From: Acanthaster planci | Taxonomy: Eukaryota; Echinodermata; Asteroidea; Valvatida; Acanthasteridae | Assembly (NCBI RefSeq): GCF_001949145.1 | Contig: NW_019091501.1 | Coordinates: 186,001 to 250,000, forward strand | Direction: 5' to 3' | Length of the DNA: 64,000 nt | Program-made: the position numbers and the translations under genes | Shown: positions 62,200 to 64,000 of the stretch, in pieces | Layout of the letters: the number at the start of each line of letters is the position of its first letter | Numbering within the stretch: the stretch's first letter is position 1 | The notes under the pieces: generated by a model | What the model was told of the DNA's origin: nothing | What the model saw: the letters and a program-made list of their open reading frames with translations, nothing else | Database searches by the model: none

Positions 62200-64000
62200 T
62201 GAAACCTTGAGTCAGTATTACTGGGCCAGAAGCCAGGTACGGGGAGAACCCTCTTTTCCGCGGACCATCACAAGTGGAAACAGTCCATTTATCGTCATTA
62301 GCAAGTTATTACGAGTGAACAAGTTAAGGGGTTTAGGATTCATTACAGAGCTGTAATTAGTTTCAAGCCAATGACTCCTCAAGTGCACAGTTCGTGTATA
62401 CCACAGGCCTTCATCAGCGCACAATTTCAAAAACGACAATTTAAGTGAGTTGACTGAAATTCTCTTGACAAAGGTATTTATTTTCATAGCAGGTTCAGGA
62501 TTGCAGAACCTGCGATACATTGATCATTTTCTTCGTATCCTCACATTTTGATTGGGCAATGGATCCACGTGACACGTAATGTCCTTTGAGCTGATATGAT
62601 ACAAAAAACACCACCATTGCCAACTCTGCCTTCATAAACGAAATAACCAAATATTATCTAAAATATTTGCATACTGCTTCGAGGATTTTCGAAACCATCA
62701 GAGAAAAGGAAAGGAGGTTCCATCGACGTCGAGACAAAACTTCTACTTCGTTCTGATATTGTAATCCAATCTAAGTTGCAATTTCTGGCAAAGATTTATT
62801 ATGCTGAATGCAAAATTTAAACAAATCGAATGTGCATGGGGTTCGCACATTCAAAAGTGGAAAAAGTTTTTTTAGAAACTGGTTGAAAACGTTGGAGAAG
62901 CTTGCCTCAATTAATAATTGGTATTGAAATCACACGAACGTCCATCGTTTACCAACTCCATCATGATTAACAATAATTGCCTGGTTTGATTTTCAGAGTG
63001 ATGAAATGGAATTCATCTGGACAGGAAGAAAGCAGAATGACAAAGCATTATTCTAATCAGCAAAGAGGCATAATCATGCATAAAGCCATCCAATCAGTAG
63101 TGAGGGCCTGCAAAAGCTCAGCCCAAATGCGTGCAGGGGCTGGTTGACCTGGCTGAGAGGACCACCGATCCCCCGTTCACCGCCCTTAGAACGCTTGATC
63201 CCGGTGCCCGGAAAACCGGCACTACCCCTTGGATCGAGCAATTACCACCAGCGGCTTTGTGAGAAGCGCGGGCCAAGAGAACTAGCGTTGTGCACCTAGC
63301 AGCAGCGTGCGCAGCTGTTGCCATCTCTCTCGTCGCTAGGGGCTAAGCTAAGAGGGTGTTTCCGCCCAAGATGTACGCCCCACAAAAGACAAGGCAGGCT
63401 CTCTTTGTTACCCAACGATATTTAGTCATGTTTCCTGAACTATGTACTCCATATCAGCGCAAAAGGGGCAGAGTGAGGGGGAGTTAGCGCGCAGTTAAAC
63501 TTGGGCTTAATTGTGCTAACAGATGTAACCTCAAAGTAGCATTGAAGCACCCGATCCCCTGTTAGCCCCCTCATAAACTCCTCTTATTAAGCACTTTTTG
63601 AACATTGTTGGTACCTGGGGTGTCATTTCACTGCACAGGAATACTGTTGATGACCCACACGAAATTCAAGGTGCGACTTGAATAGGCAAGAGGCAAGTTT
63701 GACTATCATTTGCTTTTGGTAATTACTTAACGAGTGTAACATTGGTTATTGTAAGTTCATCTCTGTTTGAATCCTAATCAACAAGAAATGTTTTGATAGT
63801 CAAGGTGCATATGTAACCCTGAAGCATGACAGATTTAGCGTGATTCATTTAACGATGTTTAGTTGTTCATCAGCTTGCATCATCTTGCTTTCGCGGATAC
63901 AGCCGTAGAATGGGAGATTCAGGAACACTGCGATTATTGAATTATTACACTTACTTTCACACCCTTGGAATTTATATTTGTCAACAAAAGCCTGTTTTGC
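62200..64000. other. no supported gene
   Basis: A minus-strand frame of 100 codons (62520-62218) and a GC-rich one at 63324-63118 show no splice support or motif. The right edge is plain AT-rich sequence. Confidence 0.4.

Noticed and set aside
1-64000. A second insulin-like gene
   Set aside because: By-eye scan of both strands for CC-x3-C-x8-C spacing found only the one at 48.0 kb; other partial matches failed the last cysteine.

Overview
This looks like animal nuclear DNA, probably from a marine invertebrate with a moderately AT-rich, gene-poor genome. Reading frames are short and split by GT-AG introns. There are tRNA-derived SINEs, foldback (MITE-like) elements, long homopolymer runs, a large CTG/TTG array and many copies of the palindrome TACATGTA, which I associate from memory with cnidarian, echinoderm, hemichordate, amphioxus and mollusc genomes. 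I cannot place the phylum. No bacterial-style operons, rRNA genes, CRISPR arrays or viral genes were seen.

The one securely identified gene is an insulin/IGF/relaxin-superfamily hormone precursor on the minus strand, about 46.6-49.4 kb. One exon (49415-49265) carries the start codon, the signal peptide and the B chain. A 1144-bp intron follows, in phase 1 within the C peptide, the position and phase typical of insulin genes. The second exon (48120 down to 47420) carries the A chain and an unusually long acidic-then-basic C-terminal extension. A consensus GTAAGT donor four codons before the stop, and a phase-matched acceptor at 46860 opening an 80-codon GC-rich frame, suggest two 3' isoforms of 283 and 360 residues.

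The rest is layered by confidence. At the left end (2.3-6.1 kb, plus strand) three frames bounded by splice consensus join in phase into a plausible 3' part of an unrecognised gene. Between 13 and 44 kb several minus-strand candidate exons have good acceptors and donors and compatible phases (44275-44119, 37884-37794, 31469-31340, 18418-18177, 13314-13250, and a Cys-containing terminal frame at 43269-43043). They may belong to one or more long-intron genes, but none has a recognisable domain. A few plus-strand candidates (39.9-40.1, 50.8, 60.2 kb) are weaker.

Repeats and non-coding structure include a duplicated block of about 470 bp carrying three CRE-type sites per copy (8.2-9.4 kb), an exact-looking 154-bp tandem pair next to a 47-bp tandem pair (19.3-19.8 kb), and foldback elements at 12.7, 39.0 and 51.1 kb. 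There is also a TATA box followed by a hammerhead-ribozyme-like stem-loop at 38.5 kb, a CTG/TTG array of about 550 bp at 32.4-32.9 kb, and several CpG-rich patches. Everything was read by eye; splice models need RNA evidence.
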